A stretch of 64,000 nucleotides of DNA from Chitinophagaceae bacterium (GCA_023229465.1 JALNZE010000017.1:13113-77112); one strand, 5' to 3'. Positions 1 to 9,741 are shown, counted from the first letter of the stretch. Notes: generated by a model from the letters alone, not told the origin. Made by a program: numbers and translations.

Positions 1-249
1 CTGATGCATCATTTTCATCTTGTGTTTTTTATTCCCTGATACTCCAGTTTTTTTTACTAAATCCATTCCACATTTTGGGCATTTGCCCGGTTGATTGAAT
101 TTTATTTCGGGATGCATGGTGCAGGTGTAAATAACGGTATCTTGTTTGGTGGTATCTGTTACACTTTTATTTTGACCCATTGCAGAAATTCCCGTAAACA
201 TTAAAATAGTTACTGTCAGTGCCATTAAACCCATTTTATTTGTTTTCAT
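1..249 (-). CDS. Heavy-metal-binding domain (HMBD) protein, cut by window start
   Basis: This gene starts at ATG 249-247 and runs off the window at base 1, so at least 83 residues are present and the C-terminus is missing. The N-terminus is a signal peptide (MKTNKMGLMALTV, with a cleavage-like AMG-Q). It is followed by the heavy-metal-binding motif YTCTMHPEI...PGKCPKCGMDL, which is typical of the HMBD domain found free or fused to Cu/Ag efflux adaptors and P-type ATPases. The tail is rich in Lys, His and Met (KKHKMKMMH), fitting Cu(I)/Ag(I) or similar metal binding in the periplasm. It is the last visible gene of a minus-strand run that contains an RND efflux system, which supports a metal-resistance role. 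The metal itself cannot be told from sequence. Confidence 0.85.
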   Translation of the reverse strand, partial: MKTNKMGLMALTVTILMFTGISAMGQNKSVTDTTKQDTVIYTCTMHPEIKFNQPGKCPKCGMDLVKKTGVSGNKKHKMKMMHQ

Positions 250-311
250 TTTCGTAAATTTTAGTTGTTATTATACTATGTATACAATAAGGTGGACATA
301 TATTTTGATGT

Positions 312-1190
312 TTATAAAAATTTAAAACTGACCCCCAGTAACCAGAAAAAATTATTAGAAATATCCTCTTTATAGGTAACCTGGTTATTGGTAATTGTTG
401 CAGGATTTACCGGTATCGTAAAAACGGGCGTAAAAGAAAAGCGGAATTTTTTTATGGTATAGCTAATCGGCACACTCAATTCATAATCCAACACCTTAAA
501 TAATCCTCCGCTCATCATACCAGTTCCTACAGATTGTGAACTACCGCCTTCCAGCATGTGTCGCCCCAATCTGATGTTGTTATTATAATTAGTGTAATAG
601 TTCTGCGTACCGGCATTCAGGTAAAAAGTGGGGATAATATTGAGATGATCATTGGCTGCATAAAAGTTATGGCTTAGCGCCAGACCTGAAATGAAATCGG
701 ATGTATTACCAAAATAGGTACTAACATCAATATAAACATCGACTATATCAAAATCATAGTCAGCATAAACACTAATATAGCCAGATATATCAGACTTTAC
801 AGTATAACTTTTTTTATCAAAAAAATATTTAGTTCCGGAAATTCCGGCGCTGAAATTTTTTAAATAGAAATCATAGCCGGTTGTTAATGCAACTAAATCA
901 ATTCTATTTACCCCTGAAACTGCCAGAAAAGACGCAGCACCATTAATAAATAAACCTGATTTATGATAATATCCTGCGGTAGTAGATAAATAAGGCGTCT
1001 TTGCAGAACTCTTGCGCCCTAAAAAAACAAGATCACTGCTATAATTAGCGCCAACTACGCCATAAGACTTTTTCTCCATCAGGCTCTCCTTTACGATAGA
1101 GTCTGATATACCTTTTTCCTGCGCAATAGATTGTAGCGGAATAGTAAGTAGCATAAGTAGAATAGAAGTAAGAAGATTTACTTTTTTCAT
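312..1190 (-). CDS. Putative outer-membrane beta-barrel protein
   Basis: The 292-residue product has a clear signal peptide (MKKVNLLTSILLMLLTIPLQSIAQ). The rest alternates polar and aromatic/hydrophobic residues in short stretches, as in a beta barrel, and ends in an aromatic-rich strand finishing with FKFL, a typical outer-membrane insertion signal. I recognise no named family. It lies 62 bases upstream of the HMBD gene on the same strand and downstream of the RND efflux genes, so it may belong to the same metal-related transcription unit. Such barrels appear beside efflux genes in Bacteroidota, but a transport or sensing role is only inference. Confidence 0.65.
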   Translation of the reverse strand: MKKVNLLTSILLMLLTIPLQSIAQEKGISDSIVKESLMEKKSYGVVGANYSSDLVFLGRKSSAKTPYLSTTAGYYHKSGLFINGAASFLAVSGVNRIDLVALTTGYDFYLKNFSAGISGTKYFFDKKSYTVKSDISGYISVYADYDFDIVDVYIDVSTYFGNTSDFISGLALSHNFYAANDHLNIIPTFYLNAGTQNYYTNYNNNIRLGRHMLEGGSSQSVGTGMMSGGLFKVLDYELSVPISYTIKKFRFSFTPVFTIPVNPATITNNQVTYKEDISNNFFWLLGVSFKFL

Positions 1191-1436
1191 TTTTTACTAT
1201 TTTATGCGTTATGTGATGCAAATTCCAGTGGTCATTTTTTAAAACGTTACCTGTTAATGGAATACATGATTGTTTCAAATTACTATACCTGAATACCACC
1301 AGGTGCCGGGATGCCGGCAAGAAATTGTTTATTAAAAAATCAATAATAGACGTGTAGTATCAATCCTGCTTCCGTGTGTCAATGTAAATACTTTACAGCC
1401 GGAAATATTCAGCGGGAATACACGGAGATGCGGGTA

Positions 1437-1841
1437 TTAAATACGAAATACCCTTATGAATAAGTAAATAGGCCAGGGGGAACTTCGCCTGACATTATTA
1501 TAAAAATTATCAGGATCATGACTATCTCCCTGTAAAACCAGGTTGTGCAGGTTACTCACAGGAGGTAAATCGGGTGTAAATAAACTTGTATTGATAGTAT
1601 AGGACTCTTGTACAGTTTTATGACTATCTACCTTTTGGCAAAGCAGTTCATCCTTACAACAGCCTTTTGGCATAGCATCCGGATTACAGGAGCAACCACT
1701 TTTACCGTCAAAATTTAAAAGTGAAACCTGGGCCAACTGACCGCTGCAATAGTGATAATTAATACTGAACGTTCCCAGAGCTGAACTGGTATAGATAATT
1801 AAAATAAATATGGTCAATATTTTTTTCACTTTATTCAGCAT
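1437..1841 (-). CDS. HYC_CC_PP family small exported protein
   Basis: The protein has an N-terminal hydrophobic segment (LTIFILIIYTSSALG) and then the three marks that name the HYC_CC_PP family: HYC in NYHYCSG, the CC pair in KGCCKDE, and a PP pair in LPPVSN. Further cysteines lie in SGCSCNP. I chose the second Met of the open frame (MLNKVKK); a start four codons upstream at 1853 is equally open. The function of the family is unknown. In Bacteroidota it commonly sits with metal-efflux genes, as here beside an RND system and an HMBD protein, so periplasmic metal binding through the cysteines is a reasonable inference. Confidence 0.75.
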   Translation of the reverse strand: MLNKVKKILTIFILIIYTSSALGTFSINYHYCSGQLAQVSLLNFDGKSGCSCNPDAMPKGCCKDELLCQKVDSHKTVQESYTINTSLFTPDLPPVSNLHNLVLQGDSHDPDNFYNNVRRSSPWPIYLFIRVFRI

Positions 1842-1970
1842 GTAAACGAGCATGAAAGTACTATCTACAATAGTATGAAAATATGATAGAAATCAGTTTT
1901 TCAGATTATTTTATTCATAATAGTGGTTTTTCCAACTAGTCAGCAGCATTTTCCCCGGAATCTATAGCCC

Positions 1971-3248
1971 TCACTGAAAGAAAAAGTTGCCCCCTCCTCC
2001 ATCAAACCTGGGATTGACGAAGTTGTTTAGTTTGGATCCGAAACGATAAGATATCCCGAAGTAACTGAATAAATTAAAATTAGTAGAAATTTGCCGCTGA
2101 CGGGTTAAAATATCCTGTTGGGTAGCCTGTCCTTTAGGTAAATATAACTGGTCCCTTAAAATGGAACCAAAGGTATACATATTGAAAGAGAGCCCGCCTG
2201 TGATACGAATATTCACGCCGCCCCCCAGTCCAATATTGTAATAGCTGGGATTGTTTAAATAATTATGATAGTTACCGGAAATATTGATGGTACCCCATTT
2301 TTGGTTATAGGTAAGCGCCACATCAATGCCATGCCCCAGCAATGTCTGCCGGGTTTTACCATAGAGCGTAGTATCGAAGAAACGGCTTGCAGATAAATCA
2401 ATTCCGTAGCGGATTGTCAGCAGTTTATTGGTTACCATCTTATAAGGAAAGACATCATATTCTATCGCTGGTTTTATCACACCAAGGAATTGATAGTTAT
2501 TAAACGTGCTTCGGGAAGCCGTCAGGTCATAACCAATGGACCAATGTTCGCTCAGACTTTTAACCAGTTGGTGATTAATCCGGTAATTTTCATTTTTTAC
2601 CTCAATCTTATCGGTACCGCCTGCACCGTTATCAAATTCGTAGGTAGTTTTGTTCTTACCGAAATTAAAGTTAAAAGATACTTTTAGTTTATCTGTAACA
2701 CGGTTCGCGGATATATTTCCGGAATACCGGAATCCTTTATAAACCTTATCAGCGTTAATGTTACCATTGGTACTGACGCGAAGTACCCAAAAATTCCAGG
2801 GATCTTTGGTTGCTATTGCAGTAACGGACCCGGAATCCGTAACCTGGTTTTCTTTCATCTGAATACTGATATTTTCAACCGATGTAGTCTTGCTGACAAA
2901 AGGAACGAGGCCGAGCTGCAAATATTTTACTAATATGGCCCTTGTTTCATAATCAGTATTGTTTGGTTTTGCATTGAAGCGGAGCGTATCTGATTGTCCC
3001 TCAAAATTATTTTGCCCGTAAAAAATGAGCTGGTACCAGCTACCGCCGCCGCCATTGGTTTGTTGGGTGATAAGTGCATGCACATCTGCCGCTTTATTAT
3101 CCAGCACAAAATCTACATAGTTAACCTCTGTTTTAATGAAAGCGAGATCACACCAGGCGCCGGAACAGTCAACAAATAACTTTATTTTTTGGGAGTAGGA
3201 ACTAACCAATAAAAATGTAAATACAATAAAGAGTACTATTTTTCTCAT
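1971..3248 (-). CDS. Exported protein with C-terminal outer-membrane barrel
   Basis: This 425-residue protein has a signal peptide (MRKIVLFIVFTFLLVSSYSQ). Residues of about 20-160 look like a soluble domain with two cysteines (VDCSGAWCD) and a Gly-rich stretch (TNGGGGSW). The remaining 260 residues have the alternating pattern of beta strands and end with GGGGNFFFQ. It resembles a common but unnamed Bacteroidota family of roughly this length, and I do not know its role. It lies downstream of the RND adaptor on the same strand with a gap of about 150 bases. Placement suggests cell-envelope function; nothing in the sequence shows the substrate. Confidence 0.6.
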   Translation of the reverse strand: MRKIVLFIVFTFLLVSSYSQKIKLFVDCSGAWCDLAFIKTEVNYVDFVLDNKAADVHALITQQTNGGGGSWYQLIFYGQNNFEGQSDTLRFNAKPNNTDYETRAILVKYLQLGLVPFVSKTTSVENISIQMKENQVTDSGSVTAIATKDPWNFWVLRVSTNGNINADKVYKGFRYSGNISANRVTDKLKVSFNFNFGKNKTTYEFDNGAGGTDKIEVKNENYRINHQLVKSLSEHWSIGYDLTASRSTFNNYQFLGVIKPAIEYDVFPYKMVTNKLLTIRYGIDLSASRFFDTTLYGKTRQTLLGHGIDVALTYNQKWGTINISGNYHNYLNNPSYYNIGLGGGVNIRITGGLSFNMYTFGSILRDQLYLPKGQATQQDILTRQRQISTNFNLFSYFGISYRFGSKLNNFVNPRFDGGGGNFFFQ

Positions 3249-3402
3249 GATTATTGAGTTAGTGACTACTAATATATTTCAATTGGGCGTTAACAAAAAC
3301 CCAAAATAATAACCGGGTATCCTCTTTGTTTGCAGAATCAGAACAAGTGGTACATACGGTAAGTATTTGCCGCTGCTTTTTAATGATAAATAATAGCCGG
3401 AC

Positions 3403-4503
3403 TTACATTTTGATGATTTTTATCCCTTCTTTAATTTCTTCGCTTCCTTTTAGCAGTATTGTATCACCCGCCTGTAAATCTCCAAAAACTTCAATCAGGC
3501 TGTCTGCAGTTGTACCTGTTTGAACCGGTATGCGTTTGGTAATATTCTTTTCGGTTTTTATAACAAATAAGCCTGATTGCGCCTGAACTACGCTTGTTGC
3601 CGGAACCCATAGCGTTGGTTGTGCCCTCATTAACCGAATATTTACTTTCGCATATTGTCCTGCCCTGAGTCCTGTACCGGAATTTGGTATATCAAACTCT
3701 GCTATTACAGAACGGGATGCAACATCTAAAGCGCCACTGTTCCGGGATAAGGTGGCTGTAAATGTTTTGCCGGGGAAATCAACAACGGTAAAACCTGCCT
3801 TTGTACCAGGTGGTAAAGATTGGGCTTGTTTTTCCGGTATGGCTACGGTAAGCCTTAACTTGTCCTGTTGTGCTAACTGAAACAATGGTTCGCCTTTGGC
3901 TGTATTATCTCCAACAAGGGCGCCTTCTGATATAAATCTTCCGGTAATTACGCCACTGAATGGAGCTGTTATTCTTAGATAATTTTTTATTTGTCCGGAT
4001 GCGGATGCCTCTGACCCGCTGCTTTTATAAGAAGCACTGTCGCCTAATAATTGGGCATACGCTCTTTCCAGTTCTATAGTAGCGACAGCGCCACTTTTAT
4101 TCGATGCCTCTTTTAAGCGGTTATAAGATTGTTTACTGAAAAGATATTTTTGATAGGCTGTACCTGTTGCTGATTGCCTTGCGGAATATAGTTCTCCAAT
4201 CTCCGGAGCTTCCAGTTCTGCCAGTAACTGCCCTTTGCTTACATAACTGCCCCTGTCAACATATATCTTCTTAATAAAGCCTTTTATTTTTGGATAGATA
4301 TTTACCTGCTCATACGGAAGTAATTCGCCAGGTAATATAATAGAAAATTCAGGTTGCTCTGATATAACTGTTGCTACTTTAAATGAAGGGCCTGAACCTT
4401 GTTTTTTTGCAACTTCAGCTTGTCCTGTTTTCTCTTGTTTGCCTGAACAGCTATGCAATACAATCAGGCTTACTACAATTAGGGGATATATAAACGATCT
4501 CAT
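3403..4503 (-). CDS. RND efflux periplasmic adaptor (membrane fusion protein), lipoprotein
   Basis: The 366-residue protein is the membrane-fusion subunit that bridges an inner-membrane RND pump to a TolC channel. It starts with a lipoprotein signal whose lipobox ends at LHSC (Cys19). The biotinyl-lipoyl motif KGFIKKIYVDRGSYVSKGQLLAELE is followed by a short helical hairpin and the second lipoyl half (ITAPFSGVITGRF), then beta-barrel and membrane-proximal domains. The start codon overlaps the permease stop as TAATG, so translation is probably coupled to the upstream permease gene. It lacks the fused HMBD seen in some CusB-type adaptors; a separate HMBD protein is encoded downstream at 1-249. 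Confidence 0.93.
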   Translation of the reverse strand: MRSFIYPLIVVSLIVLHSCSGKQEKTGQAEVAKKQGSGPSFKVATVISEQPEFSIILPGELLPYEQVNIYPKIKGFIKKIYVDRGSYVSKGQLLAELEAPEIGELYSARQSATGTAYQKYLFSKQSYNRLKEASNKSGAVATIELERAYAQLLGDSASYKSSGSEASASGQIKNYLRITAPFSGVITGRFISEGALVGDNTAKGEPLFQLAQQDKLRLTVAIPEKQAQSLPPGTKAGFTVVDFPGKTFTATLSRNSGALDVASRSVIAEFDIPNSGTGLRAGQYAKVNIRLMRAQPTLWVPATSVVQAQSGLFVIKTEKNITKRIPVQTGTTADSLIEVFGDLQAGDTILLKGSEEIKEGIKIIKM

Positions 4504-7500
4504 TATATTTTGATTTTAGTTTTATAATCAGGAACTATTAATTCTTCAGCGGCATAACGGCTGGATGGGTCATCGGGGTCAAGAGAAATGCCTTGCAGGC
4601 TTGCTTTTTTACGAATAATGATAAACAGATGCGGCAGAACCAGGAGGGTTGTTAGTGTGGACATAATTAAACCCCCGATAACGGCTTGCCCCAGGGGCGC
4701 TACCTGCTCACCACCTTCACCCATGCCTGATGCCATTGGTATCATTCCCGCTATCATGGCAAGCGTGGTCATGATTATTGGACGAAGGCGGGAAGATGCA
4801 GCCAGCACTGCAGCTACTTTTACATTCATCTTATTTTTAAAGCGGCTCTTTTCTCCATGGTCCACCATTAAAAATGCATTGGAAACGGATACGCCAACCG
4901 ACATGATTATTCCCATGTAAGATTGAAGATTCAGGGTACTCCCAAAAAATAAAAGCATCATTAAACTACCGGCAATTACCGCGGGAACAACGGACAGTAT
5001 CATTGCTGATAAGGTAAATGATTGATAATACGCGGACAGCATTAAAAAGATTACTACAATGGCTATTACCAGTCCGGTTTGCAATCCATGTAAAGTATCA
5101 GCCAATAGCTGCAATTGCCCTTGTATAGAAACAATAACGCCTTTCGGTTTTTCTCCTGCTTCCGCAATTGCTTTTGATACTGCTTTGGATGCAGTGCCTA
5201 AATCCTTATCATGCACATTTGCAGCGATAGTAACATAGCGGTTTGCCCCCTGCCGGTTTACCTGTCCCGGTTCTTCTCCAAAAGAAAGCCTCGCCACATC
5301 GTCCAGGATGGGTCTTGACTGACCTGATTTTAATGGCAACATTTTTAAATCATCTGCAGCCTTCATGCTTGCTTCGGGAACCTGCATCTGCACCTGGAAA
5401 ACAAGGCCCGATTTCGGGTCTCTCCAAAGTGATTTATTTACAAATCGTGTGGAAGAAGTTGCCATAGTTATCACTTGTGTGATATCCTGCATGGTAAGTC
5501 CAAATTGTGAGGCCCGTTCCCTGTCAACCTCAATCTGTAATGTGGGATAATGCAGAGGTTCTTCAATTCTGATGTCACGGAGAAATTCATTTTTTCTTAA
5601 TCCCGCTTCAATTTTCTTAGCATAGTTTTCCGCCTGGGGTAACTGTCCTGCAGCAATTCTTATTTGTACCGGTGTATTGGTTCCCTGGCTCATAATTTTT
5701 TCTACCAGTTCAATTGGCTCGAAGGAGATTTGTAGTTCAGGATATTTCTCAAGTACTTTTTTACGGATGCTTTCTTTCAGTTGCTTCATTGATTGTGAAA
5801 GCACTTCTTTATTTATGGAAACCTGTAATACGGCTTCCTGTGAACCACTGGTAAAAAGAAAGATGGGGTTAATGGCGGTACCTGAAGGTTGCGTACCAAC
5901 AAAAGCCGACGAAATTGCAATGCCATTATTTCCTGTTTCCCGGGCAATAACATCCGTAACCTGGTGGAGGTATTGTTCTGTTTTTTCAATGCGTGTTCCC
6001 TGCGGAGCAATAATTCTTACCTGTAAATCTCCTGTGCCGCTTGCAGGCATAATATCAGTTCCGATAAGCGAAAACCCTATAGCAACTAATACAATAACAA
6101 CGGTTCCATAGATAGCCAGCACCCATATTGGTTTCTTTTGAAAAGAACGGGTAATAATCAAATACCTTTTTTTAAATTTTTCAAAACGTGATAATTCATG
6201 TTTGCCATTGTGGGTAAAGTGTGGCGTATGTTTTTTATTTTTCATTAACCAGTTAGCCACAACCGGCACAAAAGTTTGCGAAAAAATAAAGGAAGCAATC
6301 ATGGAAAATCCCACAGCCAGTGATAGTGGTAAGAACATGTCCTTAGGAATGCCTGTCATTATAAAAGAAGGAATTAATACGGATAGAATACAGAGTAGTA
6401 TCAATAGTTTGGGAACAGATATCTCCAGTAAGGCATCCAGTATTGCCCTTGATTTTTGTTTGCCCTTTTCAAAATGCTGATGTATGTTTTCTATGGTTAC
6501 GGTAGCCTCATCTACTAAAATTCCAATAGCCAATGCAAGGCCACTCAGCGTCATCATATTAATGGTGTGGCCAAAGGCAAAAAGTAATAGCACAGCAGAT
6601 AAAATGGATATTGGAATAGTGAACACAACAATGAGCGCTCCCCGTTTATCACCCAGAAAAAGTAAAACCATCAGTCCTGTCAGGATTGCCCCCAGTATTC
6701 CCTCGTGTACCAGGTTTTTGATGGACCGTTCTATATAAATAGATTGGTCAAAAACATAATCTATCTTAACATCATCAGGAAGAGCCTCCTTTAACATAGG
6801 AAGCGCTTCTTTCAGATTTTTCACCACTTTCAAAGTAGAGGCGTCTGCTTTTTTAATAACCGGTAAATACACTGAACGTCTGCCGTTAACAACCGCATAA
6901 CCTGTAGTGAGGTCCGCCGCATCTTCTACCGTAGCAATATCTTTTACAAAAACAGTAGCCGTAGAGCTTACCCTGATTGGAAGATTTAAAAATTCATCAG
7001 TACCTTTTGCCAAGGAGTTAACAGGGCTCATAAAATTCTTATCTCCCATACGTATGTTGCCTGCGGGTGAAGGCAGGTTGTTTTTTGCAATGGCAGTCAT
7101 TACTTCTTCTTCCGATAAGCCAAACGATTGCATGAGGTCTGGGTTAACCTTTATTATAATGGAGCGGATATTTCCGCCAAAAGGGGCAGGAGCTGTTATA
7201 CCCGGAATAGTAACAAACATTGGGCGTATCCTTGTCAACACAAGATTCTGAATTTCGCTGATGGAACGTTTATTACTTTCAAATACCAACTGGCCAATTG
7301 GTAAAGAACTGCCATCAAAACGTACTACTTGCGGGGGTACGGAGCCAGGTGGTAAAAAGCCCATGGCACGGGATACCTGGGTAGAAACTTCTGCTGCTGA
7401 CTGTGCCATGTCCGTTCCGGCATAAAAACTAAGCTTCATGAGCGTAAAACCCTGTATGCTTTTAAATTCTATGTCTTTAACGCCACTTACAAAAACCAGC

Positions 7501-7709
7501 ACCTTCTGAAATTCGTTTGCCATAAAACCGTCCATGTAGGAAGGTGTTAACCCACCATAGGGCATGGCGATGTAAATGGCGGGGGATTCAATTTTCGGAA
7601 AAATGTCTACATTAATTTTTTTTACTACTAAAAACGAAAAATAGCCAATAGCCATAACCACCACCATTACCGCAATTGGTTTTCGAAGTGCAAAGCGAAT
7701 AATATTCAT
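4503..7709 (-). CDS. RND efflux permease, atypical relay residues
   Basis: At 1068 residues this has the length and layout of an RND inner-membrane pump. It shows an N-terminal transmembrane helix, a first periplasmic loop, TM2-TM6 from about residue 335, a second large loop and the final helical bundle. The TM4 relay motif is GILVDEATVTIEN (Asp400, Glu401) rather than the usual Asp-Asp. At the position where AcrB-type pumps have Lys, this protein has Ser943 in SVSNAFLMVD. It is therefore neither a textbook HAE1 nor a CusA-like protein. The flanking order TolC-permease-adaptor and the nearby HMBD and HYC_CC_PP genes suggest a metal or toxic-compound substrate, but this is inference. Confidence 0.92.
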   Translation of the reverse strand: MNIIRFALRKPIAVMVVVMAIGYFSFLVVKKINVDIFPKIESPAIYIAMPYGGLTPSYMDGFMANEFQKVLVFVSGVKDIEFKSIQGFTLMKLSFYAGTDMAQSAAEVSTQVSRAMGFLPPGSVPPQVVRFDGSSLPIGQLVFESNKRSISEIQNLVLTRIRPMFVTIPGITAPAPFGGNIRSIIIKVNPDLMQSFGLSEEEVMTAIAKNNLPSPAGNIRMGDKNFMSPVNSLAKGTDEFLNLPIRVSSTATVFVKDIATVEDAADLTTGYAVVNGRRSVYLPVIKKADASTLKVVKNLKEALPMLKEALPDDVKIDYVFDQSIYIERSIKNLVHEGILGAILTGLMVLLFLGDKRGALIVVFTIPISILSAVLLLFAFGHTINMMTLSGLALAIGILVDEATVTIENIHQHFEKGKQKSRAILDALLEISVPKLLILLCILSVLIPSFIMTGIPKDMFLPLSLAVGFSMIASFIFSQTFVPVVANWLMKNKKHTPHFTHNGKHELSRFEKFKKRYLIITRSFQKKPIWVLAIYGTVVIVLVAIGFSLIGTDIMPASGTGDLQVRIIAPQGTRIEKTEQYLHQVTDVIARETGNNGIAISSAFVGTQPSGTAINPIFLFTSGSQEAVLQVSINKEVLSQSMKQLKESIRKKVLEKYPELQISFEPIELVEKIMSQGTNTPVQIRIAAGQLPQAENYAKKIEAGLRKNEFLRDIRIEEPLHYPTLQIEVDRERASQFGLTMQDITQVITMATSSTRFVNKSLWRDPKSGLVFQVQMQVPEASMKAADDLKMLPLKSGQSRPILDDVARLSFGEEPGQVNRQGANRYVTIAANVHDKDLGTASKAVSKAIAEAGEKPKGVIVSIQGQLQLLADTLHGLQTGLVIAIVVIFLMLSAYYQSFTLSAMILSVVPAVIAGSLMMLLFFGSTLNLQSYMGIIMSVGVSVSNAFLMVDHGEKSRFKNKMNVKVAAVLAASSRLRPIIMTTLAMIAGMIPMASGMGEGGEQVAPLGQAVIGGLIMSTLTTLLVLPHLFIIIRKKASLQGISLDPDDPSSRYAAEELIVPDYKTKIKI

Positions 7710-7726
7710 ACATGTTGAATTATAAA

Positions 7727-9115
7727 TTAAGGGTTGATTTGAGACAGTAACAACGACAGGTTTCCTGCGCTTTCGCTTTGGTTTATCAGTTCATCCCAAT
7801 AAGCGCCTGTAGCAGTTACATAATTAATTTCCGCATCCTGCAACGTTTTTTGCAGTTGCAATAATTCAATCAAATTGATTAATCCGTTTTCATACCTTGT
7901 TACATATAAATCGTATGCTTGTTTAGAAGCTTCAAGGGCAGTACGGGCATCTATTAGTCTTTCCCTTTGTTGTTTCCACCTGCTTACGGCGGTGTTATAG
8001 GAAGTTTTTAATTGAAGGTTTGCTTCTTCATAATCCGCTTTCGCGGATTGAATTTCCTTCTCTGCCATTTTTTGTTTTACCTTATTTTGATAAAGCGAAG
8101 AAAGATTCCATGTTGCGCCAACTCCTATAAGATAACCTGATGTATTACTTTTCCATGGCTCCGAAAAACCACTATTTGCTATTCCTGAACTATTAATACC
8201 GGAACCCCTGATACCTGTACCTGCTAATAAACCCGCAGAAGGATAAGGCAGGCGCTTAACCGCTTCTAACGATGCATTTGCATACAGGATGGTTGCTTTT
8301 AAATATTTCAGATAAGGATGGTTGTTCAGGCTGTCAGTAGAAGGTGATTCTCTAAAAACTTTATTAGCATTAAATAGGGAAGCATCTATTGCGAAGCTGT
8401 TTGCGTCTTCACCAATAAGGGCCGCTAAATGCATCCTTGCTGTTTCTAATATTGCCTGCCGCTCATTTACCTGCCCTTTAATTTGGTAATGGTTCGACTT
8501 TACCAATAAAGTATCTGCACCGGGGCGTAAACCTGCATTTGCCTGTGCTTTAGATAAGTCAAATAAATCTTCCAATCGTTTTGCATCTGCTACATTTATG
8601 GAGAGAAATGCGGTGCTCCTCAAAATAGTAAAGTATTGACGGGCAACAGCCGTTTGTAATCGCAATTCTTCCTGTGTTAATGCCATTTTACTCAGTTGTA
8701 TGGCTGCATCCGCAACATCCAGTTTCGTTCTTATCCTGCCAAACTGCACAAAATTCCATTGCAGCACGGCAGATGTATATAAATTAGAAACAGCGTTGTT
8801 TTTTCCATTCAGGCCTTTATCACTACCACTGGTATTGTAAATTCCGGCAAGAGGAAAAAAGGCACCCGGAACTCCCTGGTACGAACCATAACTCTGTTGT
8901 CCCTGAAAATTCACTTCTGGTAACCGTTCTTTTTTTATAAAGTCTTTATCCAGCTCCCGTTGCTCTATCCGGTATTTTTTTGATGCTAATGAAGGGTATT
9001 GCCGGAGTGTTTTTTGGCAAACTTCCTCTAATGAATACACTTTTTTCTGAGCGTAAACAACTTGGCTTGTTAGCAGGCACCAAAAGGCGGCTAACACAAT
9101 TATTTTATGTATCAT
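7727..9115 (-). CDS. TolC family outer-membrane efflux protein
   Basis: This 462-residue protein has a signal peptide (ending SQVVYAQ) and the two-fold repeated long helices of TolC channels. An example is the C-terminal repeat ASKQAYDLYVTRYENGLINLIELLQLQKTLQDAE, which is the usual outer-membrane efflux protein signature. It opens the tripartite operon and is separated by only 17 bases from the permease downstream. It forms the exit duct for the RND pump encoded at 4503-7709. No promoter of the -7 TAnnTTTG type was seen in the 90 bases upstream, so it may be co-transcribed with the small gene at 9210. Confidence 0.93.
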   Translation of the reverse strand: MIHKIIVLAAFWCLLTSQVVYAQKKVYSLEEVCQKTLRQYPSLASKKYRIEQRELDKDFIKKERLPEVNFQGQQSYGSYQGVPGAFFPLAGIYNTSGSDKGLNGKNNAVSNLYTSAVLQWNFVQFGRIRTKLDVADAAIQLSKMALTQEELRLQTAVARQYFTILRSTAFLSINVADAKRLEDLFDLSKAQANAGLRPGADTLLVKSNHYQIKGQVNERQAILETARMHLAALIGEDANSFAIDASLFNANKVFRESPSTDSLNNHPYLKYLKATILYANASLEAVKRLPYPSAGLLAGTGIRGSGINSSGIANSGFSEPWKSNTSGYLIGVGATWNLSSLYQNKVKQKMAEKEIQSAKADYEEANLQLKTSYNTAVSRWKQQRERLIDARTALEASKQAYDLYVTRYENGLINLIELLQLQKTLQDAEINYVTATGAYWDELINQSESAGNLSLLLSQINP

Positions 9116-9209
9116 TGTTTCTTTCTGTGTAAATTGAATTATAGCCCTGAAGCGGATATAAAGCCGGCAGGCATTGCGATGGAATCAAAAAAGAAAAGGA
9201 AGAAAAAAA

Positions 9210-9593
9210 TCAAATAAGTAACCTGCGATGTTGCAGAAAAAGGGGGGGTGCAGAAAGATCAGATGATACTAAGATACCATACCTATAACTTACTCCGCTT
9301 AAGAAATAATTTATATCAAAACCCGGATACCCGGTAATGTTCGACTGGTATATAGGAACCGGTAATTTACACTGTTGTGATAAATCCAATTTTACAAGAA
9401 CAGTTTTTTTCTTAACCGCACAGCAATTAGCAGTAGCGATATGATCAGCGCCGGCACGCTGGTTAATATTTGTTAGATTAGTCTTTACTACAGATGAAGA
9501 ATTGAAAACAAAGTTGTTTTGCAGTAACCGCTTTAAAGGGCATGAAACGATCAATAACATAACAGCAAACGCAAACATAAGGGCTGTATACAT
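9210..9593 (-). CDS. Small membrane or exported protein with Cys-Cys motif
   Basis: The open frame could begin at 9638, but a perfect -7 element (TACTTTTG on the minus strand, 9651-9644) lies only six bases upstream of that codon. The second Met at 9593 (MYTALMFAF) is therefore the better start, giving 127 residues. The protein has one hydrophobic segment ending in IVSCPLKRLL, a Cys-Cys pair (ATANCCAVKKK) and a C-terminus PPLFLQHRRLLI. I recall similar small proteins beside metal-efflux and HYC_CC_PP genes in Bacteroidota, but no function is known to me. Its place at the head of the TolC-RND run suggests that it belongs to the same unit. Confidence 0.6.
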   Translation of the reverse strand: MYTALMFAFAVMLLIVSCPLKRLLQNNFVFNSSSVVKTNLTNINQRAGADHIATANCCAVKKKTVLVKLDLSQQCKLPVPIYQSNITGYPGFDINYFLSGVSYRYGILVSSDLSAPPLFLQHRRLLI

Positions 9594-9643
9594 ATTAACC
9601 TTACGGAATGAATAAATCCTATTTACGCCTGTGTTCATTTCAG

Positions 9644-9651
9644 CAAAAGTA
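9644..9651 (-). promoter_or_regulatory. -7 promoter element TACTTTTG of the metal-efflux run
   Basis: The reverse complement reads TACTTTTG, an exact match to the Bacteroidota -7 consensus TAnnTTTG. Transcription would start near 9637, which excludes translation from the ATG at 9638 and supports the start at 9593. No convincing -33 TTTG was found at the expected distance. Confidence 0.45.
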
Positions 9652-9741
9652 GCTTTTTGTTTTTAAAAAATCTGGTGGTTGTGACAATTAAATGTTAATA
9701 AAAAAATCATATACTTCAATGCTTACAGAACAGATAGCCTA

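Noticed and set aside
1859..1875. TACTAT-CTACA-ATAGTA inverted repeat before the HYC_CC_PP gene
   Set aside because: Short A/T-rich arms in an A/T-rich spacer with no second copy; too weak to list as an operator.
4588..4920. Plus-strand frames over the RND permease at 4503-7709 (several)
   Set aside because: They are antisense shadows of a well-conserved coding sequence and contain no domains.
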